A model generated the notes under the pieces. The model did no database searches, had not been told where the DNA came from, and saw nothing but the letters and a program-made list of their open reading frames with translations. Positions 16,827 through 26,550 of a stretch of 32,017 nucleotides of DNA are shown piece after piece; position 1 is the first letter of the stretch, and each line of letters opens with the position of its first letter. The position numbers were made by a program, and so were the translations under genes. Origin of the DNA: an uncultured Bacteroidales bacterium (GTDB lineage Bacteria > Bacteroidota > Bacteroidia > Bacteroidales > F082); contig CAMVCZ010000042.1 in assembly GCA_947166105.1 (NCBI GenBank), positions 1 to 32,017 on the forward strand, in the 5' to 3' direction.

Positions 16827-19313
16827 TTATTCCTGATAATACACGCGTTTCACCCTCTGTGAGACGCGTGTCATTATTTCGTATGGTATCGTTTGGCAAG
16901 CCTTTGCAATGTCTTCAATATCATGCTCGGCATCGAAAATGACTACCGTGTCGCCTTCGGAGGCCACGACATGAGTCAGGTCGAGCATACACATGTCCAT
17001 GCAAACGTCACCCACAACGGGCACTTGCTGGCCGTTCACATAAAACTTGCCATTGCCGTTGCCGAGCAAGCGCGAAAGGCCGTCGGCATAGCCGATGGGC
17101 ACGATGCCAATGCGCATGTCCGTTTCTGCGCGACCGTGGCGGTTGTATCCGATGCTGTCGCCCTTCGGAACCCGCTTGATTTGGTTGATGGTCGTCTTGA
17201 GCGACACCACAGGCTGCAAAAGTCCCTTGTCGGCCTCGGTGGTCGGAACACCGTATAAACCAATGCCCAGGCGCACCATATCAAACTGATACTGAGGGAA
17301 TCGCGTAATGCCCGCCGTGTTCAGGATGTGGCGCAATACCTTGTAAGGAAACGCCTCCACAATCATTTGGCTGCCCTCTTCAAAATTGCGGATTTGGCCC
17401 AAAGTGAAGTCGTCCTCGGCGGGATTGTCGGCGGTGGCCAAATGCGAAAACACGCTTTTCACATGCAGCATCGGATTGGCCTTGATGCGGCTGATCAGTT
17501 CGGGCAACTCGTCCTTTGCGAAGCCCAAACGGTGCATTCCAGTGTCCAACTTGATATGCACATTCAGCGGGTGCGCCTCGGGCAAAGCCAGATTCTGCAT
17601 CGCCTTTTCAATAAACTCTAAATTGCGGAAACTGAACACCTCTGGCTCAAGGTGGTACTTGATGATGTTGTCGTAACTGTTCACCTCCGGACTCATCACC
17701 ATAATTGGCAAATTGATGCCCGCGCGGCGTAGTTCAACGCCCTCATCGGCAAATGCAACAGTCAGATAATCAACATTATGAAACTGAAGCACATTGGAAA
17801 CTTCGAGGTTGCCGCTGCCATAGCCGAAAGCCTTCACCATCACCATGAGTTTGGTTTCGGGCCTGATTTTAGAGCGGAAATAATTGAGGTTGCTGACGAG
17901 ATGATTAAAGTTGATTTCCAACACCGTTTCATGCGCCTTTTCCTGCAATTCCATCCCGATTTGCTCGAACTCAAAGGCACGGGCACCTTTCAACAGAATG
18001 GTCTGGTTGTTGAACTTCGAGAAGGGGAAATGCGCCAAAAAATCACCCACATTGGGGTAGAAATACCGCTCCATCTCGAACTTGTTGGCCTGCCGCGAAA
18101 TGCCTTCGCCAATGCCAATCAGCATGTCAACCCCTTTGTTTTTAAGCAATTGACCTATTTCGGCGTACAAATCCATCTCATTGCGACCGCTTTGCAGAAT
18201 GTCCGACATAATCACCACCTTACGCTTATGTTGGTGCTGTTGTTTCATCACATCCAAGGCGATGGAAAGCGAGTTGACATCGGAATTGTAGTAGTCGTTG
18301 ATGATGGTGCAGTTGTTCATTCCCGCCTTGATTTCCAGACGCATAGCGATGGAACTCAACGACATGAGCCTCTCGGCAATCGTTTCAGACTTCATCTTCA
18401 AAAGCAAACCGATGCAGATGCATTGGATGGCGTTTTCGATAGAGGCCATATCGATAAACGGAATCATAAACGACAAAGATGCACCTTGATAGCGGCACTG
18501 CACCTGGCTATGCTTCTCCCCCACCGACACCTCATTAATTAATAGGTCGGCTTCCTCGAATTTGCGACTCCAAGTGAACAATTTCACTTTTGAAGCCATG
18601 CCTGAACGCATGACAACTTGTTGGATTTCAGAATAATCCATGCAATACACCAAAGATTCTGCCTTGGTGAAAAGGTTCATCTTCTCCCCAACTTTTTGGG
18701 CACGACTGATGAAGTTTTCATCGTGTGCCTGCCCAATGTTGGTGAACACGCCAATGGTAGGGCGGATGATGTCTTGCAAGGCCATCATCTCATCGGGTTC
18801 TGAAATGCCCGCCTCGAAAATGCCCATGTCGTAGGTTTCGTTCATCTGCCACACCGAAAGCGGCACGCCCACCTGCGAGTTGTAACTTTTGGGGCTGCGG
18901 ACGATGTTGTGCTCGGGGCTGAGCATTTGGTAAAGCCATTCCTTGACGATGGTTTTGCCGTTGCTGCCCGTAATGCCTATAACAGGGATGTCGAACTGCT
19001 GACGGTGGCGCGCCGCCAATGTTTGCAAGGCTTTCAAGGTGTCGGACACCACGATAAACACCGCTTCGGGGAAATCCTCTTGCGGAAGACTTTTCACGAC
19101 AAAGGCACGCAGACCCTTGTCGTATAGTTCTTTGATATATTTATGGCCGTCGTTGCGTGTACTCGTCAAGGCAAAAAACAAGGCTTGACGCGCGTCCACC
19201 AAATGGCGGCTATCAATAAGCAAATCTCTGATTCTCAAATTTTCATTTGCTCCAACCAACTGCCCGCCGACCATCTTCGCGACCTCGGGCAAAGTGTAAA
19301 ACTGGTGCTGCAT
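16827..19313 (-). CDS. Bifunctional MurF / alanine racemase fusion
   Basis: 828-residue fusion for the D-Ala branch of peptidoglycan synthesis. The N-terminal half (about 1-450) is MurF, adding D-Ala-D-Ala to UDP-MurNAc-tripeptide, with the ATP loop GITGSNGKT and the Mur-ligase stretch SYNSQVGVPLS. The C-terminal half (about 460-828) is a PLP-dependent alanine racemase, with the PLP lysine in MVMVKAFGYGSGN, then KLDTGMHRLGF and the GYADGLSR segment. The fusion is a known Bacteroidota arrangement, pairing enzymes that make and use D-Ala. The start at 19313 (MQHQFYTLPEVAKMVGG) is chosen over the longer frame because a -7 promoter box (19334-19341) lies just upstream. The last codons (MTRVSQRVKRVYYQE) form a strong palindrome. 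Confidence 0.95.
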   Translation of the reverse strand: MQHQFYTLPEVAKMVGGQLVGANENLRIRDLLIDSRHLVDARQALFFALTSTRNDGHKYIKELYDKGLRAFVVKSLPQEDFPEAVFIVVSDTLKALQTLAARHRQQFDIPVIGITGSNGKTIVKEWLYQMLSPEHNIVRSPKSYNSQVGVPLSVWQMNETYDMGIFEAGISEPDEMMALQDIIRPTIGVFTNIGQAHDENFISRAQKVGEKMNLFTKAESLVYCMDYSEIQQVVMRSGMASKVKLFTWSRKFEEADLLINEVSVGEKHSQVQCRYQGASLSFMIPFIDMASIENAIQCICIGLLLKMKSETIAERLMSLSSIAMRLEIKAGMNNCTIINDYYNSDVNSLSIALDVMKQQHQHKRKVVIMSDILQSGRNEMDLYAEIGQLLKNKGVDMLIGIGEGISRQANKFEMERYFYPNVGDFLAHFPFSKFNNQTILLKGARAFEFEQIGMELQEKAHETVLEINFNHLVSNLNYFRSKIRPETKLMVMVKAFGYGSGNLEVSNVLQFHNVDYLTVAFADEGVELRRAGINLPIMVMSPEVNSYDNIIKYHLEPEVFSFRNLEFIEKAMQNLALPEAHPLNVHIKLDTGMHRLGFAKDELPELISRIKANPMLHVKSVFSHLATADNPAEDDFTLGQIRNFEEGSQMIVEAFPYKVLRHILNTAGITRFPQYQFDMVRLGIGLYGVPTTEADKGLLQPVVSLKTTINQIKRVPKGDSIGYNRHGRAETDMRIGIVPIGYADGLSRLLGNGNGKFYVNGQQVPVVGDVCMDMCMLDLTHVVASEGDTVVIFDAEHDIEDIAKACQTIPYEIMTRVSQRVKRVYYQE
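16841..16871. terminator. Palindrome in the 3' end of alr, between convergent genes
   Basis: ACACGCGTTTCAC and GTGAGACGCGTGT form a 13-bp stem (12 of 13 positions exact) around CCTCT. It lies within the codons for the C-terminal VSQRVKRVY of the racemase and 25 bases past the atpG stop. With atpG and murF-alr ending 10 bases apart, it is the only strong hairpin available to end the atp transcript. Only weak T-runs follow, so factor-dependent or partial termination is possible. Confidence 0.5.
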
Positions 19314-19333
19314 AAATGTTTTCAATTTTCCCG

Positions 19334-19341
19334 CAAAGATA
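19334..19341 (-). promoter_or_regulatory. -7 promoter element for murF-alr
   Basis: On the minus strand the sequence reads TATCTTTG followed by C, a match to TAnnTTTG, ending 21 bases before the murF-alr ATG at 19313. Its upstream part would overlap the pssA -7 box at 19362-19369. Confidence 0.65.
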
Positions 19342-19361
19342 CTGCTTTTCCGAAAAAACAT

Positions 19362-19369
19362 TACCTTTG
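19362..19369 (+). promoter_or_regulatory. -7 promoter element for pssA
   Basis: TACCTTTG followed by C matches TAnnTTTG and lies 21 bases before the pssA ATG at 19391. The divergent murF-alr element is 20 bases away, so the two polymerase sites should overlap. Confidence 0.65.
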
Positions 19370-19390
19370 CAGGGCATAAAAACAGACGAA

Positions 19391-20101
19391 ATGAGCCTCA
19401 AGCAACATATCCCCAACACCATCACCTGCGGCAACTTGGTTTCGGGCTGCCTTTCCATCCTGTTCATCGCTTCAGGAATGCCCGTCAAAGCGGCCATCAT
19501 GATTTTCGTGGCCGGACTTTTCGACTTTCTCGACGGTTTCGCCGCGCGAATGCTCCATGCCCACTCCCCCATAGGCGCGGATTTGGACTCGCTTTCAGAC
19601 GTGGTTTCCTTCGGTGTCGCGCCCGGATTCATCATGTATTGGCTGATGAGCCATGCCCAACACCCTGAAATCATGCTATTTGGACTAGACTTATCTCCTT
19701 GTATAGCTTTCCTTTTGCCTGTTTTTTCAGCCATCCGTTTGGCCAAATTCAACATCGACGACACGCAAAAGACCTCTTTTCGAGGTATTCCCGCCCCCGG
19801 AATGGCCATTTTCATCGCCTCTTTGCCTTTGGCTCTCAGCCAAATAGGCCATCTCACAGATAGTGCTTTGGGCTATTGGGCCTGCCTCGGCATCACAATC
19901 ATCTTTTCTTTTATGATGGTCAGCAATTTTCGGTTTTTTTCGTTCAAGATGAAGTCCGCGAAATGGAAAGGCAACGAAGTCAGGTGGATTTTCCTGATAA
20001 TCGCCGTAGTTGGCTTTGCCGTGTTTAGGTTTGTTGCGCTGCCGTTTGCATTGCTGTTTTATGTTTTGCTGTCGGTTTTGTTTGGGGAAAAGATAGAGTG
20101 A
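19391..20101 (+). CDS. pssA: CDP-diacylglycerol-serine O-phosphatidyltransferase
   Basis: 236-residue integral membrane enzyme making phosphatidylserine, the precursor of phosphatidylethanolamine. The CDP-alcohol phosphotransferase motif DGx2ARx8Gx3Dx3D is complete: DGFAARMLHAHSPIGADLDSLSD, about residues 47-69. About six to seven hydrophobic helices follow the usual pattern. The start at 19391 (MSLKQHIPNTITCGNLVSG) is preferred; the upstream open frame runs through the promoter. It converges with lptB (5-base gap). No decarboxylase gene is adjacent in this window. Confidence 0.93.
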   Translation: MSLKQHIPNTITCGNLVSGCLSILFIASGMPVKAAIMIFVAGLFDFLDGFAARMLHAHSPIGADLDSLSDVVSFGVAPGFIMYWLMSHAQHPEIMLFGLDLSPCIAFLLPVFSAIRLAKFNIDDTQKTSFRGIPAPGMAIFIASLPLALSQIGHLTDSALGYWACLGITIIFSFMMVSNFRFFSFKMKSAKWKGNEVRWIFLIIAVVGFAVFRFVALPFALLFYVLLSVLFGEKIE

Positions 20102-20106
20102 TAGAC

Positions 20107-20844
20107 CTACAATTCTTTCTTATGAAACACAAAATTATGTCCCAAATAGACTTCGCGGACGTGTTCGTTTTCGGCAAGTCGTTCGGGTTCGTCTGAGATG
20201 AGGACCTTGCCGTCGAAGAGGAGATAGGCGCGGTCGGTGATGGAGAGGGTTTCGTGAACATTGTGGTCGGTGATGAGCACACCGATGTTTTTCCTTTTCA
20301 ACTTGAAGATGATGCGCTGTATGTCCTCAACGGCAATCGGGTCGACGCCAGCGAAAGGCTCGTCAAGAAGCACAAATTTCGGGTCGACGGCCAAGGCACG
20401 AGCAATCTCGGTGCGCCGACGCTCTCCGCCGGAGAGTTGTATGCCCTTGCTTTTCCTAACATGCTGCAAACCAAACTCGTCCAAAAGTCCTTCCAACTTA
20501 TCGCGTCGCTCCGACTCCTTCATTCCCGGCTTGAACTGCATGACGGAATAGATGTTGTCTTCCACGCTCATCTGCCGAAACACCGAGGCTTCCTGCGCCA
20601 AATAGCCGATACCTTTTTGGGCTCGCTTATACATCGGCAAGTTGGAAATGTCCTCATTTTCAAGGAAAACTTTGCCCGAATAGGGTTTGATAAGGCCCAC
20701 CACCATATAGAAAGTGGTCGTTTTGCCCGCGCCGTTGGGACCGAGCAAACCCACAATCTGCCCTTGCTCCACCTCAATGTCAACATCATTGACCACGGTG
20801 CGCTGGCCGTATTTCTTCACCAAATGTTCTGTCCTCAGTATCAT
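20107..20844 (-). CDS. lptB: Lipopolysaccharide export ABC transporter ATPase
   Basis: 245-residue ATPase that powers LPS extraction from the inner membrane with LptF/LptG. Walker A is GPNGAGKT (residues 35-42), the signature [15 protein letters not shown], Walker [14 protein letters not shown] and the H-loop ITDHNVHET. The [11 protein letters not shown] sequence after Walker B and the Q-loop region ([18 protein letters not shown]) are characteristic of LptB rather than other branched ABC ATPases. It is downstream of kdsD on the same strand with a 34-base gap, so the pair links Kdo synthesis to LPS transport. Confidence 0.93.
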   Translation of the reverse strand: MILRTEHLVKKYGQRTVVNDVDIEVEQGQIVGLLGPNGAGKTTTFYMVVGLIKPYSGKVFLENEDISNLPMYKRAQKGIGYLAQEASVFRQMSVEDNIYSVMQFKPGMKESERRDKLEGLLDEFGLQHVRKSKGIQLSGGERRRTEIARALAVDPKFVLLDEPFAGVDPIAVEDIQRIIFKLKRKNIGVLITDHNVHETLSITDRAYLLFDGKVLISDEPERLAENEHVREVYLGHNFVFHKKEL

Positions 20845-20850
20845 TGAATC

Positions 20851-20880
20851 AAATTTTGAAATCTTGAAATTTTGAAATCT
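20851..20880. repeat. 14-bp direct repeat at the lptB-kdsD junction
   Basis: AAATTTTGAAATCT occurs at 20851-20864 and again at 20867-20880, period 16. The second copy runs two bases into the kdsD stop codon. It fills most of the 34-base gap. It is too short to say more. Confidence 0.8.
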
Positions 20881-21844
20881 AAAATATCCCTTCCTTTAAA
20901 ATGTCGTGCAAATGTATGATTCCCAAATATTTGCCATTCTTCACCACAGGCAATTGCGTGATGCTGTTGTGTCGCATCTTGTGCAGGGCATCCACCACAA
21001 GAGCCTCCTCGTCAATGGTTTTAGGGTTGGAGGTCATGATTTGCGAAGCCTTCACATGCTCAATGTCAGGCGTGTTCATCAACATTCGGCGAAGGTCGCC
21101 ATCGGTGATGATGCCCAAAATCTTTCCATCCTGTCCTACTACGGTCGCACCCAAGCGTTTGTGGGTCATTTCGATGATGACGCGGGTCAGGTTGTCGTCG
21201 GGTCCGACTTCAGGGCGTTCATTCCTGACATACAAGTCTTTGACCCGAAGATACAATTGCTTACCCAAAGCCCCGCCCGGATGGAACTTCGCAAAATCAT
21301 CGGTGGAGAAACCGCGACACCTCATTAATATTAATGCAAGCGCATCGCCCATGACGAGTTGCGCCGTGGTGCTGCTGGTCGGGGCAAGGCTGTTGGGGAT
21401 GGCCTCGTCGTTCACCGTCACATCGAGCACAAAATCCGCTTGCGAAGCCAAATACGACTGTCGGTTGCCGACCATTGCCACGATTGTGTTGCCCCTCAGT
21501 TTAATCAAAGGCACCAGCACCTTGATTTCGGGCGTTTCGCCACTTTTCGACAAAATGAACACGATATCGCCTTCGCGGACGATGCCCAAATCGCCGTGGA
21601 TGGCGTCGGCGGCGTGCATGAAAACCGCATTAGTGCCCGTCGAATTCATCGTCGCGACTATTTTTTGGGCGATGATGGCACTCTTCCCAATGCCCGAAAA
21701 CACCAAATTACCCTTGCTTTCCAACACCAAATCGACTATTTTCACCAAATCACCATCAACTTGGCTTTTCAATCCCATGATTGCATTAGCCTCATTTTCA
21801 ATTATTTGAGTAGCCAATTCAATAATCGTGTCATTTTTTTTCAT
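20879..21844 (-). CDS. kdsD: Arabinose-5-phosphate isomerase (KpsF/GutQ family)
   Basis: 321-residue enzyme converting ribulose 5-phosphate to arabinose 5-phosphate, the first step to Kdo of LPS. The N-terminal SIS domain (about 30-190) has [27 protein letters not shown] and [10 protein letters not shown]. Two CBS domains follow (about 205-320), with [19 protein letters not shown] and [19 protein letters not shown]. The start at 21844 ([10 protein letters not shown]) is chosen; the 40-residue upstream extension is basic and low-complexity and lies in the divergent region shared with recQ. It is the first gene of the kdsD-lptB pair. Confidence 0.93.
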   Translation of the reverse strand: MKKNDTIIELATQIIENEANAIMGLKSQVDGDLVKIVDLVLESKGNLVFSGIGKSAIIAQKIVATMNSTGTNAVFMHAADAIHGDLGIVREGDIVFILSKSGETPEIKVLVPLIKLRGNTIVAMVGNRQSYLASQADFVLDVTVNDEAIPNSLAPTSSTTAQLVMGDALALILMRCRGFSTDDFAKFHPGGALGKQLYLRVKDLYVRNERPEVGPDDNLTRVIIEMTHKRLGATVVGQDGKILGIITDGDLRRMLMNTPDIEHVKASQIMTSNPKTIDEEALVVDALHKMRHNSITQLPVVKNGKYLGIIHLHDILKEGIF

Positions 21845-21861
21845 TTTTTTCCGCTTTTTTC

Positions 21862-21893
21862 TTGCTCCAAATGATTTAAAAACTATAACTTTG
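21862..21893 (+). promoter_or_regulatory. Promoter for recQ
   Basis: TAACTTTG at 21886-21893 matches TAnnTTTG. TTG at 21862-21864 sits 21 bases upstream, the normal -33 spacing. The recQ ATG is about 100 bases downstream. Confidence 0.65.
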
Positions 21894-21984
21894 TCAATGC
21901 GACAAGGGGAGAAAAACCGCCCTTGTGAAAACGCGATTTCTCGAAAGAGATTGCAAAATAACACAAAAAATTGGAATATACCAA

Positions 21985-21991
21985 AAGGAGG
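21985..21991 (+). promoter_or_regulatory. Strong Shine-Dalgarno site of recQ
   Basis: AAGGAGG lies 5 bases before the ATG at 21997. Such a site is rare in this window, where other genes have A-rich leaders without one, and it decides the start against the open frame from 21925. Confidence 0.8.
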
Positions 21992-21996
21992 AAACT

Positions 21997-24204
<2,208 letters not shown>

Positions 24205-24210
24205 TTCAGA

Positions 24211-24603
24211 ATGAAGCGTTTCGTTTTCATAGTTTTTGTTTTGCTCTTGTTTTCGGCTTGTGGAAACAAGAGCAAAACATTTGTGCCTGACCGTTTGCTC
24301 ACCGAACAGGAAATGATTGACCTGATGACCGATGTTCAAATCATCGAGGCTGACATCAACTACCAAAAAACGCAGGAGCGCGAACACAAAGATTCCATCC
24401 CAAGCAAGCCCATCGACCCTGTCAAATTGTCGAGGTTATATTACGACCAACTCTTTGAGCATTACGGGATTACGGACAGCATTTTCAAGCAAAACATCAA
24501 GTATTACTCCGAGCGTCCTGATGTGCTGGAAAAGATAATGGACTCGGTGGTGCAGCGACTGACGAAGGTTCAATCGGAGTCCCAAAGGGACGACAGCCAA
24601 TAG
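24211..24603 (+). CDS. DUF4296-type lipoprotein
   Basis: 130-residue predicted lipoprotein: the signal sequence MKRFVFIVFVLLLFSAC ends in a lipobox Cys17. The body (PDRLLTEQEMIDLMTDVQIIEADINYQ ... LYYDQLFEHYGITDSIFKQNIKYYSERPDVLEKIMDSVVQRLTKVQ) resembles the DUF4296 family of Bacteroidota, whose role is unknown. The last eight codons and the stop (ESQRDDSQ) come from an inverted copy of the REP-like element that flanks the following transposase, so the native C-terminus has probably been replaced. It is coupled to recQ by a 6-base gap. Confidence 0.85.
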   Translation: MKRFVFIVFVLLLFSACGNKSKTFVPDRLLTEQEMIDLMTDVQIIEADINYQKTQEREHKDSIPSKPIDPVKLSRLYYDQLFEHYGITDSIFKQNIKYYSERPDVLEKIMDSVVQRLTKVQSESQRDDSQ

Positions 24604-24637
24604 GCAGACGGTGTAAACCTCTGCCATTCGTTAAACC
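24576..24637 (-). repeat. REP-like element upstream of transposase (inverted copy)
   Basis: 62 bp with two hairpins: GTCCC-AAA-GGGAC (24579-24591) and a bulged stem GGCAGA...TCTGCC (24603-24625) with an inner GGT/ACC. Reading order and spacing match the reverse complement of the units at 25138-25410, including GACAGC between the hairpins, TAGGCAG and GGTGTAAACC. It starts inside the DUF4296 gene and ends 13 bases before the transposase ATG. Confidence 0.88.
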
Positions 24638-24650
24638 AAAACGCAACAAA

Positions 24651-25106
24651 ATGGCCAGCACATTAGTACAACAATATATGCACATCGTGTTCCACACGAA
24701 AAGCACAAGTATTACAATGCGGGAAGAGGATTTGCCGCGTGTTTTCGATTATATTGGCGGTGTCATCCGAAACATTAACGGAGTTTCCATTCAAGTAGGC
24801 GGTCGTCCTGACCACATCCATATATTGGCATCCATGCCCAAAACAATGAGCCTCGCAGAATTTGTCCGCACCATCAAATCCAACAGCAGCAAATGGATCA
24901 AAACATTGGATGGTTATTACGAACCGTTTATGTGGCAGGAAGGCTATGGCGCTTTCAGTGTCAGCGCATCGGTGTTGGACAAAACGGCCAAATACATCAA
25001 AAACCAAAAGGTGCATCATCGCGACCGGACATTCATCGATGAATACAAACAATTCTTGGATGCATACCATGTGGAATATGATGAACGGTATGCATTGGGG
25101 GATTGA
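24651..25106 (+). CDS. IS200-like Y1 (HUH) transposase, RAYT-type
   Basis: 151-residue single-domain Y1 transposase. The HUH metal motif is HIH at residues 55-57 (GRPDHIHIL). The likely catalytic tyrosine is Tyr115 in AKYIKNQKVHH, and WQEGYGAFSVS (95-105) is the conserved block of this group. There is no TnpB partner and no complete insertion-sequence ends; instead REP-like hairpins lie on both sides in inverted orientation. That context is the hallmark of REP-associated tyrosine transposases, which nick and move small palindromes in trans. An IS200-type element with damaged ends is the alternative. All motifs are intact, so it may be active. Confidence 0.88.
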   Translation: MASTLVQQYMHIVFHTKSTSITMREEDLPRVFDYIGGVIRNINGVSIQVGGRPDHIHILASMPKTMSLAEFVRTIKSNSSKWIKTLDGYYEPFMWQEGYGAFSVSASVLDKTAKYIKNQKVHHRDRTFIDEYKQFLDAYHVEYDERYALGD

Positions 25107-25137
25107 TTTTTCGGCGGGGGGTATGCCACGTTTTTTT

Positions 25138-25410
25138 GGCAGGGGTTTACACCACCTGCCTATGATGCTGTCACCCCTTCGGGGTTCCGTTTTGCATCGT
25201 GGTTTTTCATCGGCAGGGGTTCACACCACCTGCCTATGATGCTGTCACCCCTTCGGGGTTCCGTTTTGCATCGTGGTTTTTCATCGGCAGGGGTTCACAC
25301 CACCTGCCTATGATGCTGTCACCCCTTCGGGGTTCCGTTTTGCGTCGTGGTTTTTCATCGGCAGGGGTTTACACCACCTGCCTATGATGCTGTCACCCCT
25401 TCGGGGTTCC
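25138..25410 (+). repeat. 74-bp tandem array of REP-like units
   Basis: Units begin at 25138, 25212, 25286 and 25360; the fourth stops after 51 bases. The copies are nearly identical, differing by a T/C in the hairpin loop and a GCATCG/GCGTCG change. Each unit has hairpin 1 (arms GGCAGG / CCTGCC, with inner GGT / ACC) and hairpin 2 (ACCCC-TTC-GGGGT), joined by TATGATGCTGTC. The array occupies nearly the whole 305-base gap from the transposase stop to the convergent lipoprotein gene, and ends one base before that gene's stop codon. The 31 bases between the transposase stop and unit 1 look like a decayed further copy. Confidence 0.95.
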
Positions 25411-25411
25411 T

Positions 25412-26446
25412 TTACTTCTTCAACTCCGCCGCAATCAAATCATTCAGTTTCCGTGCGGCATCAATCAACATGCTCTCGTCCGTCGGTACGGGCACAGGCT
25501 TGGTGTTCTGGCGTTTAAGTGTTTCTGCGGAGCAGGCTTCGCGGTCGCCCTTGATGGTGGTGTAGTCGTTCTTGAAAGTAGATTTCACCTCAAAGGGAAC
25601 AGAATAATAACGATATGCGCGCGTAGGAAAATATTCAATCGTCCCCGAAATGGTTGCGATCTTATTTTGTGTATGATCCGTGACTTCAACATTTTTGCCA
25701 CCATTGGATTCCTTAAAGGTTACCTCATCTAAACGGACAGGTGACACAGACAACTTGTCCACTACCACACAAGCGAAAGAAGGATTCCTTGATACATAAA
25801 TCTGAGTAATGCCAGATGGAAGCTCGTCTACAGAAAAGTCAAACAAGGTTTCCACAAAACCATTTGGCAAATCATAATCTGAAGCAACACCAAACTCCAC
25901 TTTATCCACTAAATACAATGCTTGCTTCAATTGCAGGTTCAACAATTGTGAGTTTTCTTGATTTGTGTTCTTCAGTTGTTCAATATACTTACCCGCCATT
26001 TCCGCATCAGCTTTAGTGCCGGTATTCAGCAATTGATTGGCCTTGGCCACCAAATACGCCTCCGCTTTGTTGCGGGCAATCGTCATGTCCTCATCAAGGT
26101 CGAGTTTCACATAGTTCATGCCCTTTTTCACCTTGGTCGGGAAGCATTTCAGGGCATCGTTGCGGCCTTTCATGCTGCAATAGCGTTGGTAGATTTCCGG
26201 CCACACATCGGGCTGGCCAGTGGCTTTCAGGGCCTGGATGCGCTCGTGGTCGGCCTGGTTGGCCTTGTGGTACGAAGCAGCCACATAATTGATGTCTTTG
26301 TCGTTCATCTTGCCCTTGCACACTTCGGGCGCAACGCGCTGAATCACTTGGTCATACTGTTGGGCTTCATAGAGTTTCTTGGTCGTGTCGCAGGCGGTGA
26401 GCACCACGCCGAGCAACAAAACGGGAATCAGTCTGAGGTATTTCAT
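25412..26446 (-). CDS. Hypothetical lipoprotein
   Basis: 344-residue predicted lipoprotein from the ATG at 26446: MKYLRLIPVLLLGVVLTAC, with a good lipobox; the longer frame from 26515 only adds an Arg-rich segment lying in the divergent promoter region. The first half (residues 20-200) is helical and carries patterns such as KLYEAQQYDQVIQRVAPE and AEAYLVAKANQLLNTGTKADAEMAGKYIEQLK, suggestive of a TPR-like helical repeat. The second half is beta-rich, with charged strands. I do not recognise the family. It is divergent from the polyprenyl synthase gene and convergent with the transposase; its stop abuts the repeat array. Confidence 0.8.
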   Translation of the reverse strand: MKYLRLIPVLLLGVVLTACDTTKKLYEAQQYDQVIQRVAPEVCKGKMNDKDINYVAASYHKANQADHERIQALKATGQPDVWPEIYQRYCSMKGRNDALKCFPTKVKKGMNYVKLDLDEDMTIARNKAEAYLVAKANQLLNTGTKADAEMAGKYIEQLKNTNQENSQLLNLQLKQALYLVDKVEFGVASDYDLPNGFVETLFDFSVDELPSGITQIYVSRNPSFACVVVDKLSVSPVRLDEVTFKESNGGKNVEVTDHTQNKIATISGTIEYFPTRAYRYYSVPFEVKSTFKNDYTTIKGDREACSAETLKRQNTKPVPVPTDESMLIDAARKLNDLIAAELKK

Positions 26447-26499
26447 GGCATTTTCATTTGAAATAAAACGGAATAAAAACCGCAAAATCCGCTCCAAAA

Positions 26500-26530
26500 T
26501 TGTGCGATTGGGCAAAAAACTTTACTTTTG
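26500..26530 (+). promoter_or_regulatory. Promoter for polyprenyl diphosphate synthase gene
   Basis: TACTTTTG at 26523-26530 matches TAnnTTTG, with TTG at 26500-26502 located 20 bases upstream. The ATG at 26551 is 20 bases downstream. Confidence 0.7.
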
Positions 26531-26550
26531 TGCCATCAAATCTTCATTTC

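Noticed and set aside
16827..19313. MurF-alanine racemase fusion as a novel protein
   Set aside because: This fusion is a well-known arrangement in Bacteroidota.
25138..25410. CRISPR array
   Set aside because: The whole 74-bp unit is repeated with no unique spacers, and no cas gene is present.
25199..25565. Overlapping open frames with repeated peptide MVFHRQGFTPPAYDAVTPSGF
   Set aside because: They are read through the 74-bp array (74 is not a multiple of 3, so frames shift between units) and have no independent coding signs; the DNA repeat explains them.
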